Part shown: positions 7,262 through 15,277 of the stretch, piece after piece
Numbering within the stretch: position 1 is the stretch's first letter
Layout: each line of letters begins with the position of its first letter
Assembly (NCBI GenBank): GCA_904502005.1
Contig: CAJGDC010000010.1
Coordinates: 1 to 41,719, forward strand
DNA length: 41,719 bases
Direction: 5' to 3'
From: an uncultured Alistipes sp.
Lineage (GTDB): Bacteria; Bacteroidota; Bacteroidia; Bacteroidales; Rikenellaceae
The notes under the pieces: model-generated
The model's input: only the letters and a program-made list of their open reading frames with translations
Database searches by the model: none
Told to the model about the DNA's origin: nothing
Translations under genes and position numbers: made by a program

Positions 7262-7984
7262 ATGAGATTCACAAGGGGAATATTAGTTGCACTACTAGCA
7301 CTGTTATCTATTCAAGCGACGGCACAAAGGCTGTCACGCAGGCAGATGATGGAGCAGGTCGTGGCGCTATCTGCAAAGGTAGACTCACTGCAAAATGTCG
7401 TAAGCAGTTGCGTACGCGTATCTAAGCCCGTAGATCCTTCGTGGGATAAGTGGCAGGATGTGCGCTACAACTACGGCTTTAACACCTCTGAGCAACCGAT
7501 ATTCAACACCGTAGAGGGCGTGCTTGAAAGTACAACTATGCTCTCTGTACGTGGTGGCAAAGGAAGATGGAATAACAGCACAAGCAAGCCATACACCACC
7601 TTTGTAGATGGCGGGCACCTCTTTGAGGGTTGGAACGGCACTGAGACTTGCCGCCTGACGATGCTTATAGGCAAACAGGCTCCAGACATTGCGTGTATAC
7701 AGGTCTACTCTCCCAAGGGGTTATACCTACCAAAACGACACTTCGGCTGGGTAAAACTCGGCTCGGATGATGCCCGACAGGGTGTAGACTTTGGTAGATA
7801 TTGGGCAGTATCATTCGTTCCCTTTACCCTCGGAGCCTTTGACAAAGCACCATCATCAACACATTACCACAACACTCAACTACCATCTACAGCCGTGCCT
7901 GTAGGTACTCTATACTACGACACCAAGATAGGTAAAGTTGGATGTTACACGCCAAATGGTTGGCGATATATTGCATTTGAATAG
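7262..7984 (+). CDS. Exported protein of unknown function
   Basis: A 240-residue protein with a clear signal peptide (RGILVALLALLSIQATAQ, cut after about residue 21). The mature part begins with a short helical segment (MMEQVVALSAKVDSLQNVVSS, coiled-coil-like) and continues into a Gly/aromatic-rich, probably beta region (VRGGKGRWNNS, GWNGTETCRLTM, VGTLYYDTKIGKVGCYTPNGWRYIAFE). The final VGTLYYDT..GxxGCYTPNGW resembles endings of secreted or adhesin-like beta proteins, but I know no named family. It overlaps the GTG start of the next gene at its stop (TAGTG), so translational coupling is likely, and the pair may act together at the cell envelope. Confidence 0.75.
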   Translation: MRFTRGILVALLALLSIQATAQRLSRRQMMEQVVALSAKVDSLQNVVSSCVRVSKPVDPSWDKWQDVRYNYGFNTSEQPIFNTVEGVLESTTMLSVRGGKGRWNNSTSKPYTTFVDGGHLFEGWNGTETCRLTMLIGKQAPDIACIQVYSPKGLYLPKRHFGWVKLGSDDARQGVDFGRYWAVSFVPFTLGAFDKAPSSTHYHNTQLPSTAVPVGTLYYDTKIGKVGCYTPNGWRYIAFE

Positions 7985-10980
7985 TGAGAAGGATACTCTA
8001 CATACTCATTTTTGCGATGTCACTACTCTATTGTGGCAACGCCTCGGCGCAGTTCTACTCTTGGGGTGCCGATGCTGAGAGTATGTCATGGCGTAAAATC
8101 AAGAGCAACAAAATCTCTGTTATCTATCCCGATACTGCAGCTACTCCGGCCTACAAGATGATGCACTATGTCAAGGCAGTACAGCCATCAATAGACTTTG
8201 GGTTCAGACATGGCCCGATGGATATCCCATTTGTCATCCACCCAGAGAATATGCTCTCAAATGGTCTTGTGATGTGGCTACCAAAGCGTGTGGAGATTAT
8301 CAGTGCGCCATCTATTGAGAGCTATTCAATGCCGTGGCTCAAGCAGCTTGCTGCCCATGAGTATCGCCACGCCGTGCAGTACAACAACCTCAACCATGGC
8401 TGGGTTAAGGCATTTAGCTACATACTCGGTCAGCAGAGTTCCACTATCGGACTACTCTTTATGCCACTATGGGGTATTGAGGGAGATGCCGTAGTATCTG
8501 AAACTGCCATGAGCACCTTTGGTCGCGCACTGCAACCATCATTTTCGCTCTACTATCGTGCCCATGTAGATGATATTTTGCGTCGTACGAATTATGACAA
8601 GTGGTTCAGTGGCTCGTATCGCGAGTTTATACCCGACCACTATCAGCTTGGCTATCAAATCACTAGCTACGCCAACACAAAGTACAACGAGAATTTTTGG
8701 GACAAGATTGTTGACTACTCTGTTCGCCACCCTTATGTCATTGCAACCCATTTGGTGTCGATGAAGAGGATATACAACACCAAAACATCAATCCTTACAC
8801 GCGAGACATTCACAGACCTTAAACGCCACTGGTCTACATTGCCAGAGGTTGAGAATAGCTCGACAATGGTAAAAACGCCAAAGCAACGCAGCTATACCAA
8901 ATACTCTCACCCGGTATTCTTTGGCAGTCGCAGCATCTTTGCCATTAAGGAGTCTATTGATAAGCCCGCTGCACTTGTCCGCACAAATATCAACACCGGC
9001 GAAGAGCAGCGCATCTGCCACGTCGGAAAACTATCCACCCGTCCAGCTATTGAGGGTGGGCGCATATGGTGGACAGAGTATCGTCGCTCATGTCTATATC
9101 AGCAGAGGGTGAACTCTCGCCTATGCTATGTAGACCTTGACAATGGAACTCCTCGCACAATAAAGCGTTATCGCAACGTTCTATATCCAACACCTATCGG
9201 TGATAAAAATCATATTGCTTGGGTAGAGTACTATGCCAATGGAAGTTATGCCATTGTCCGAGGTGATAGCAAGAGTAAGCAGACACTACTACATCTGCCA
9301 ACAAATATTGAGATACACTCGCTTGCCTATGATAACGCCACCGAGGCTCTATACTTTATCGCTACGGATGATAGCGGCATGTGGATTGGTCGTGTAAATA
9401 GCGACAAGACATATAGCCACATTACAGAGGGTGCATACATCACCATTTCAGACCTTCGTGCGGACAACGGCACTCTCTACTTCGGCTCTATAGCCTCCGG
9501 AAAGGATGAGGTCCACTGCCTTGACCTGGCAACCGGCAAACAGTACCAAATTTCGACATCAATCTACGGTTCATTCTCCCCTGCGCCAACATTTAACGGT
9601 GGCGTGGTGATGACTACATACGACAAAAATGGTTATCAACTTGCTTTGCAGCAGATTGACAAGGAGAAACTTATAAAAGTTGCGCCAACAAAAACTCCAA
9701 AGAATATCCTCAACCCTGCTCGCAAGCAGTGGAACGTCATCAATCTGGACACCGTGCGATTTGCGGGTGCAGACTCGCTGCATTGTATCAACTCTCACCG
9801 CTCGCGTCGCTACTCTAAGTTCACCCACCTCTTTAACGTACACTCTTGGGCGCCAGCATCTTATGATCCATTTGAGCTTACAGAAGAGGGTGCTATGAAC
9901 TTCAACCTTGGAGCTACAGTTATGTCACAGAGCCTACTTTCAAATACAGAGGGTTTTGCCACATGGGGGTGGAACAAGAGCAACGGACACTTCTTTAAGG
10001 GCACCCTTCGCTATTATGGTCTGGGCGTTAATCTCTCGCTTAGCGGCTCCTATGGCGGTCAGCAGCAGATGTACACCGCCTACACTTACGAGTTAAACCC
10101 AGAGACGGGCAAGTATGAGATTGTCTTTCCTGAGGCTCCAAAGCAGAAGCGCTACTACAATATCAGCGCCTCAGCCTCACTACCGATATACCTACAGAGT
10201 GGTTATCACACCCGTATGCTGGGTATAAATGTAGCATGGAGTTACTCCAATGGTCTGGTTGCTAAGCTCGATAAGCTAATTATGGAGGGTGGGCAGATTA
10301 CCAACCTCGCCACTATTGGCTACACAGAGGGTCTACATCTGCTACAGGCAGGAATTGGTTTTCAGGACCAGGTGGCACTGGCACACAAGGACTTTTTACC
10401 ACGCTTTGGATATGCAATATCTGCAAATTACGCCTTTAACCCTGCCAACTCCGACTTTGGCCAGCTAATTTCCATCTACGGTAAGGGCTATATTCCAGGC
10501 ATTTTGCCTCACCACTCCCTTAGCGTGGCAGCTCTATACCAGAACTCCATTGGCGGCTTTGAGTCTAAACTCCTTGCCTCAAACTTCACATTCCACTCCT
10601 CACGCCTTATCCCTCGAGGATTTCAGGTTGCCGAGGTTGAGAATCGTGACTATGTAGCTACGAGCATAAACTACCAATTCCCTCTATGCTATCCTGAGGG
10701 TGGTATACCAACTGTGCTATATTTCAAGCGTATACGCCTAAATATCGGCTTTGACTATGCATCTTTTGGTAAGCAGTTCTTTGTCGCCTACCCAGAGATT
10801 GAGAAGGTAAACCTTATCTCTACACGCAACCGCCTTTATGCTTACGGAGGCGATATAACCTTTGATATAAACATATTCCGATTGCCTTCATCGGCAACTA
10901 CCGCGATTACACTCTCCCTCTACAAGCCTCATGGCAAAAAGGGAGTCTACTTCTCGGCAGGCATGGGACTTCCATTCTAA
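7984..10980 (+). CDS. Exported HExxH metalloprotease-like / beta-propeller / outer-membrane barrel protein
   Basis: A 998-residue envelope protein. A GTG start overlaps the preceding stop; it is needed to give the complete signal peptide (ILYILIFAMSLLYCGNASAQ). Residues ~120-200 carry an AAHEYRHAVQ motif (HExxH) and, ~30 residues later, WGIEGDAV, which supplies a plausible third-ligand Glu of a gluzincin zinc peptidase. Residues ~290-580 look like a TolB/WD40-like propeller (repeated strands such as ALYFIATDDSGMWIGRV and LYFGSIASGKDEVHCLDL). From ~640 on, alternating aromatic beta strands fit a C-terminal surface-antigen-type barrel ending in SAGMGLPF. This combination recurs in Bacteroidetes as uncharacterised proteins. 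Peptidase activity is inferred from the motif only. Confidence 0.75.
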   Translation: MRRILYILIFAMSLLYCGNASAQFYSWGADAESMSWRKIKSNKISVIYPDTAATPAYKMMHYVKAVQPSIDFGFRHGPMDIPFVIHPENMLSNGLVMWLPKRVEIISAPSIESYSMPWLKQLAAHEYRHAVQYNNLNHGWVKAFSYILGQQSSTIGLLFMPLWGIEGDAVVSETAMSTFGRALQPSFSLYYRAHVDDILRRTNYDKWFSGSYREFIPDHYQLGYQITSYANTKYNENFWDKIVDYSVRHPYVIATHLVSMKRIYNTKTSILTRETFTDLKRHWSTLPEVENSSTMVKTPKQRSYTKYSHPVFFGSRSIFAIKESIDKPAALVRTNINTGEEQRICHVGKLSTRPAIEGGRIWWTEYRRSCLYQQRVNSRLCYVDLDNGTPRTIKRYRNVLYPTPIGDKNHIAWVEYYANGSYAIVRGDSKSKQTLLHLPTNIEIHSLAYDNATEALYFIATDDSGMWIGRVNSDKTYSHITEGAYITISDLRADNGTLYFGSIASGKDEVHCLDLATGKQYQISTSIYGSFSPAPTFNGGVVMTTYDKNGYQLALQQIDKEKLIKVAPTKTPKNILNPARKQWNVINLDTVRFAGADSLHCINSHRSRRYSKFTHLFNVHSWAPASYDPFELTEEGAMNFNLGATVMSQSLLSNTEGFATWGWNKSNGHFFKGTLRYYGLGVNLSLSGSYGGQQQMYTAYTYELNPETGKYEIVFPEAPKQKRYYNISASASLPIYLQSGYHTRMLGINVAWSYSNGLVAKLDKLIMEGGQITNLATIGYTEGLHLLQAGIGFQDQVALAHKDFLPRFGYAISANYAFNPANSDFGQLISIYGKGYIPGILPHHSLSVAALYQNSIGGFESKLLASNFTFHSSRLIPRGFQVAEVENRDYVATSINYQFPLCYPEGGIPTVLYFKRIRLNIGFDYASFGKQFFVAYPEIEKVNLISTRNRLYAYGGDITFDINIFRLPSSATTAITLSLYKPHGKKGVYFSAGMGLPF

Positions 10981-10986
10981 AACAGT

Positions 10987-13386
10987 ATGACTATGGCAAA
11001 AAAGAGAAATACAACCAAAACAACAAAGAGCAAAGTAATCCGCTGGATGTGGGTTATTGCAATGACTCCGGTCGCTATCGCCGCACTAATGCTCACCCTC
11101 GCAGCCGTTGGAGCATTTGGTCGCATACCATCATTTGAGGAGCTTGAGAATCCTAAGAGCAACCTCGCCACTGAAATCTATGCAGACAATGGCAAGGTTA
11201 TTGGAAGTTTCTTTGTGCAAAACCGCTCTTATGTACAGTATTCAGACCTCTACCCTACTGACTCTACAGCCATCTACAACATTGCTGGGCAACCAACACC
11301 ACCTCTTGCGGCTGCTCTTATAGCCGTTGAGGATGAGCGCTTCTATAGCCACTCAGGAATAGACTACCGTTCGCTTGCCCGTGTGGGAGTTAAGACTCTC
11401 CTACTCGGTCAAAAGCAGGGTGGTGGTAGTACAATTACTCAACAGCTTGCCAAAAACCTCTTTCCACGTAACACCTCGGGCAATGACGGCAAGATTGCCC
11501 GCACATTGCGCCTTGTAGGCAATAAACTCAAGGAGTGGATTACCGCCATAAAGCTTGAGCACAACTACACCAAGGAGGAGATTGTGGCGATGTACCTAAA
11601 CACTGTCGAGTATGGTTCAAATGCCTACGGAATCAAGTCTGCCGCAGCAACATTCTTCGGCAAACAGCCTTCAGAGCTAAACCTACAGGAGGCAGCAATG
11701 CTCGTGGGTGTTGTAAACGCACCTACCCGTTACTCCCCAGTTCGCAACCCTGAGAATGCACTTAAGCGCCGTAATCTTGTGCTCAATCGTATCCAAAATA
11801 TCGGAGCTATTACTCGCGAACAGTGCGACTCTATTTGCGCTCTGCCAATAACACTCAACTACCGCCCAGTATCGCACAACTATGGTCAGGCGACCTACTT
11901 CCGCGAGATGCTACGTCTTGTAATGACAGCCGACGAGCCTAAGCGTCGTAACTTCTACACCGAGTGGGACTATGAGCAGGCGCTTAAGCAGTACAATGAA
12001 AACCCTCTCTATGGTTGGTGTCACAAGAATCACAAGGCTGACGGCAGCGAGTACAACATCTACCGCGATGGTCTGAAGATTTACACAACCATCAACGCCT
12101 CAATGCAGAGCTATGCCGAGGCAGCTCTGCACAAGCAGTTGCAGACTGTAATCCAGCCGGCTATGGATAAGCAGGTGTGTGAGACTCGTACACTCTTTAT
12201 CGACACTGAGAAGGAGGAGGTAGACAAGATTATTCGCCGAGCTATGCGCAACTCTGACCGTTTCCGCAACATGAAGAAAGATGGTGTTTCGGAGAAGGAT
12301 ATCTATGCATCGTTTGAGCGTAAATGCAACATGAAGGTCTTTACCTTTGCCGGCGAGCGAGATACACTACTTACACCAAAGGACTCCATTCTGCATCACA
12401 AGCGCATTATGCGTGCAGCCTTTGTGGCTATGGAGCCTCAAACTGGTCATGTAAAGGCCTATGTGGGTGGTCCATCGTTCCAGTACTTCAAGTACGACAT
12501 GGCAAAGCAAGGCAAGCGACAGATTGGTTCTACCGTAAAGCCATTTATCTACACCTTTGCTATCGACCACCTTGGCATGAGCCCATGCACTATGGTACCA
12601 AACCTACCGGTGACTATTGAGACCTCAGTAGGTACAGCATGGTCACCTAAAGAGGCTGGAAATGTAGAGTATGACGGTGTTCTGCACCCGCTTAAGTGGG
12701 GACTTGCACTGAGCCGCAACAACTACTCGGCTTGGATTATGAAGCAGGCAAAGCAGCCAGAGGCTGTTGCCGACTTTATCCACAACATGGGTATTGCAAG
12801 CTATATTGACCCCGTATATGCCCTCTGTCTGGGAACTTTTGAGAGTAATGTATTTGAGATGGTGAGCGCCTACTCAACATTCGCAAATGAGGGTGTGTAC
12901 AACTCTCCTCTCTTTGTAACACATATTGAGGACCGTCAGGGTAACCTTATCTCCAACTTCTCATCCACATCGCAAGATGCCGTAAGCAAGCAGACCGCCT
13001 ACACCATGATTACAATGCTCAAGAATGTAATCACCAACGGTACCGGTCGCCGTATGGGTTGGCAGTTTGGCCTTAGCGATGTTGAGATTGCCGGCAAGAC
13101 CGGTACATCTAACGAGAACCGCGATGCTTGGTTTATGTGTATCACTCCAAATCTTGTCGCAGGTTCATGGGTCGGCGGTGAGGACCAGCAGATACACCTG
13201 CGCCGTCGTGGCGAGGGCTCTATGATGGCACTGCCTATTGTCGGCGACTTCCTTGTACGCACATACAATGACCCGAACATAGCTATCAACCGCGACGACA
13301 CATTCCCTCGTCCTGCACTCTGGACAGAGCAGGTATGTGACGAGACTGTCGAGGAGAAGGAGCTTGAGGATGAATTTTTTGAGTAA
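10987..13386 (+). CDS. mrcA: Penicillin-binding protein 1A, bifunctional glycosyltransferase/transpeptidase
   Basis: Class A PBP of 799 residues that polymerises and cross-links peptidoglycan in the periplasm. One N-terminal TM helix (about 19-44) is followed by the GT51 domain with EDERFYSHSGID (catalytic Glu about 115), GGSTITQQLAKNLF and KLEHNYTKEEIVAMYLNTVEYG. The transpeptidase domain has SxxK in STVKPF (nucleophile Ser about 514), SRNN (SxN, about 575) and KTGTS (about 702). The acidic C-terminal tail (EEKELEDEFFE) is unremarkable. Start: ATG at 10987 (MTMAKK) or 10993 (MAKK), both six or twelve bases after the previous stop; I cannot decide between them. Probably co-transcribed with the genes before it. 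Confidence 0.96.
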   Translation: MTMAKKRNTTKTTKSKVIRWMWVIAMTPVAIAALMLTLAAVGAFGRIPSFEELENPKSNLATEIYADNGKVIGSFFVQNRSYVQYSDLYPTDSTAIYNIAGQPTPPLAAALIAVEDERFYSHSGIDYRSLARVGVKTLLLGQKQGGGSTITQQLAKNLFPRNTSGNDGKIARTLRLVGNKLKEWITAIKLEHNYTKEEIVAMYLNTVEYGSNAYGIKSAAATFFGKQPSELNLQEAAMLVGVVNAPTRYSPVRNPENALKRRNLVLNRIQNIGAITREQCDSICALPITLNYRPVSHNYGQATYFREMLRLVMTADEPKRRNFYTEWDYEQALKQYNENPLYGWCHKNHKADGSEYNIYRDGLKIYTTINASMQSYAEAALHKQLQTVIQPAMDKQVCETRTLFIDTEKEEVDKIIRRAMRNSDRFRNMKKDGVSEKDIYASFERKCNMKVFTFAGERDTLLTPKDSILHHKRIMRAAFVAMEPQTGHVKAYVGGPSFQYFKYDMAKQGKRQIGSTVKPFIYTFAIDHLGMSPCTMVPNLPVTIETSVGTAWSPKEAGNVEYDGVLHPLKWGLALSRNNYSAWIMKQAKQPEAVADFIHNMGIASYIDPVYALCLGTFESNVFEMVSAYSTFANEGVYNSPLFVTHIEDRQGNLISNFSSTSQDAVSKQTAYTMITMLKNVITNGTGRRMGWQFGLSDVEIAGKTGTSNENRDAWFMCITPNLVAGSWVGGEDQQIHLRRRGEGSMMALPIVGDFLVRTYNDPNIAINRDDTFPRPALWTEQVCDETVEEKELEDEFFE

Positions 13387-13410
13387 AAAATATATAAAAC
13401 AAAACAGCAT

Positions 13411-14418
13411 ATGGTATTAGCAGTTGTTGGCGCAAGTGGCGCCGTAGGTCAAGAGTTTTTGAGAATTTTAGAGGAGCACAACTTCCCATGCGATGAGCTA
13501 TTGCTCTTCGGTTCAGCACGTAGTGCTGGTCAGAAGCGCACATTCCGTGGCAAGGAGATAGAGATTAAACTTCTACAGCACAACGATGACTTTAAGGGTG
13601 TGGACATCGCCCTTGTATCTGCCGGTGGTTCAGTATCTAAGGAGTTTGCACCGACAATCACAAAGCACGGCACGCTGATGATTGACAACTCAAGTTGCTT
13701 CCGCATGGATAGCGATGTGCCTCTTGTTGTGCCTGAGGTAAATGCAGCCGATGCACTTAACGCTCCACGTCGCATAATTGCAAATCCCAACTGCACAACC
13801 ATCCAGATGGTCGTAGCTCTTGCTGCCCTTGAGAAGGTTGCACACATCGTACGCGTAAAGGTGGCAACATACCAGAGCGCAAGTGGTGCCGGCGCAACAG
13901 CAATGGCAGAGCTTGAGGCTCAGCACGCCTCAATAGCTAATGGTGAGCAGCCTAAGGTTGAGAAGTTTGCACACCAGCTTGCTTTTAATGTCATCCCTCA
14001 CATTGATGTCTTTACCGAGAACGACTACACTAAGGAGGAGATGAAGATGTTTAACGAGACCCGCAAGATTATGCACTCTGACATCAAGGTTAGTGCAACA
14101 TGTGTTCGTGTACCCGTTATGCGTGCACACTCAGAGGCTATTTGGGTAGAGTTTGACCGTCCTGTTTCACCTGCAGAGGCGCGTGCTGCTTTTGAGGCTG
14201 CCGAGGGTATTGTCGTAATAGATAATCCAGAGAAGAAAGAGTACCCAATGCCACTATTTATCGCACATAAAGAGCCTGTATATGTAGGTCGTATCCGCGA
14301 GGATGTCACTGACGAGAAGGGGCTCAGCTTCTGGTGCGTTGCTGACCAAATCAAAAAGGGTGCAGCCCTGAACGCCGTACAAATTGCAGAGTGGCTTATT
14401 GCCAATAATGCCATTTAA
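13411..14418 (+). CDS. asd: Aspartate-semialdehyde dehydrogenase
   Basis: NADP-dependent enzyme of 335 residues converting aspartyl phosphate to aspartate semialdehyde, the branch point to lysine/diaminopimelate, threonine and methionine. The N-terminal Rossmann motif VVGASGAVGQE, the active-site Cys in ANPNCTTIQM (about residue 127), the SASGAGATAMAEL segment and the C-terminal IREDVTDEKGLSFWCVADQIKKGAALNAVQIAE block are all diagnostic. The length is normal. It follows PBP1A by 24 bp, and DAP from this pathway is a peptidoglycan precursor, so the pairing is sensible. A strong terminator follows. Confidence 0.97.
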   Translation: MVLAVVGASGAVGQEFLRILEEHNFPCDELLLFGSARSAGQKRTFRGKEIEIKLLQHNDDFKGVDIALVSAGGSVSKEFAPTITKHGTLMIDNSSCFRMDSDVPLVVPEVNAADALNAPRRIIANPNCTTIQMVVALAALEKVAHIVRVKVATYQSASGAGATAMAELEAQHASIANGEQPKVEKFAHQLAFNVIPHIDVFTENDYTKEEMKMFNETRKIMHSDIKVSATCVRVPVMRAHSEAIWVEFDRPVSPAEARAAFEAAEGIVVIDNPEKKEYPMPLFIAHKEPVYVGRIREDVTDEKGLSFWCVADQIKKGAALNAVQIAEWLIANNAI

Positions 14419-14439
14419 GTGTTAGATACGCAAAAAATT

Positions 14440-14475
14440 AGTGGCGGATAGTGCTATACTATCCGCCACTTTTTT
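14440..14475. terminator. Bidirectional intrinsic terminator between asd and efp
   Basis: A perfect 13-bp stem (14440-14452 / 14458-14470) with a GCTAT loop and T6 on the plus side; on the minus side the upstream A-run at 14432-14437 gives a U-run for efp. A second small hairpin, TGTGCC/GGCACA (14478-14493), lies next to the efp stop. Confidence 0.9.
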
Positions 14476-14505
14476 GATGTGCCAGGTGGCACACTATAGC
14501 TAAAA

Positions 14506-15078
14506 CTACTTAATACGCTCATAGTACTCACGGGTACGGGTATCAACGCGGATACGGTCACCAGTGTTGATAAAGAGAGGTACCTTAATAGTAGCACCAG
14601 TGTTTACAGTAGCTGGCTTAAGTGAGTTTGTAGATGCAGTATCACCCTTGATACCTGGCTCGGTATAGGTAACCTCCATATCTACGATTGGAGGAAGCTC
14701 AGCAGAGAGAACAGTCTCCTTCTCAGTGTGGAACATAACCTCTACAATCTGGCCATCAGCCATAAGGTCATAGTTGTTGATAAGGCTCTTCTCGATGTTA
14801 ATCTCCTCGAAAGTCTCGCAGTGCATGAAGTGAGCACCAAGATCATCCTCATAAGTAAACTGGTAAGGACGACGCTCAACACGTACCTGCTCAATCTTCT
14901 GACCTACAGAAGAGAAGGTGTTCTCAAGAACGCGACCGTTCTCGAGGTTCTTGAGCTTAGAGCGAACGAAAGCAGGGCCTTTGCCTGGCTTGCAGTGCTG
15001 GAAATCGACAACAAGGAAAGTCTTGCCATCCATCTCAATGCACATACCGATTTTGATATCAGCAGCAGTAATTGTCAT
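14506..15078 (-). CDS. efp: Translation elongation factor P
   Basis: EF-P of 190 residues, which relieves ribosome stalling at polyproline stretches. The three-domain sequence is complete: the KOW-like N-terminal domain with loop KPGKGPAF (Lys33 corresponds to the lysine modified in E. coli EF-P), the central OB domain (FMHCETFEEINIEKSL) and the C-terminal OB domain with TGATIKVPLFINTGDRIRVDTRTREYYER. No EpmA/EpmB gene is visible in the window. A promoter with -33 and -7 boxes lies at 15120-15149 and the gene ends at the shared hairpin next to asd. It is the last chromosomal housekeeping gene before the TIR/RyR island. Confidence 0.97.
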   Translation of the reverse strand: MTITAADIKIGMCIEMDGKTFLVVDFQHCKPGKGPAFVRSKLKNLENGRVLENTFSSVGQKIEQVRVERRPYQFTYEDDLGAHFMHCETFEEINIEKSLINNYDLMADGQIVEVMFHTEKETVLSAELPPIVDMEVTYTEPGIKGDTASTNSLKPATVNTGATIKVPLFINTGDRIRVDTRTREYYERIK

Positions 15079-15119
15079 AATTTTTATATGTTTAAGTGTT
15101 AATTCCTAATTTTTCGCGG

Positions 15120-15149
15120 CAAAATTACAAAAAAATCCTTAAAATCAAA
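15120..15149 (-). promoter_or_regulatory. efp promoter (TTTG-N18-TAATTTTG)
   Basis: On the minus strand TTTG (15149-15146) and TAATTTTG (15127-15120) are 18 bp apart; the efp ATG is 41 bases downstream. Confidence 0.65.
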
Positions 15150-15213
15150 AGAGTAGCGAAATATTTACTTAAATAGTTTGTTAATAAACAGCCAACATCA
15201 GCGACCGACTTTA

Positions 15214-15256
15214 TTGGACAAATATTCGTCCAAATAAAATATTTTTGTTAAATTTG
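15214..15256 (+). promoter_or_regulatory. Island promoter with overlapping 20-bp dyad (candidate operator)
   Basis: A -7 box, TAAATTTG (15249-15256), lies 21 bases before the ATG at 15278. Where the -33 TTTG should be there is none. Instead, a 20-bp dyad TTGGAC-A-AATATT-C-GTCCAA (15214-15233) overlaps that region; all positions but one pair are symmetric. This is the geometry of a dimeric regulator site. No regulator gene lies nearby, so the protein that would bind it is unknown. Confidence 0.6.
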
Positions 15257-15277
15257 CATAGATATATCCTCTAATTA

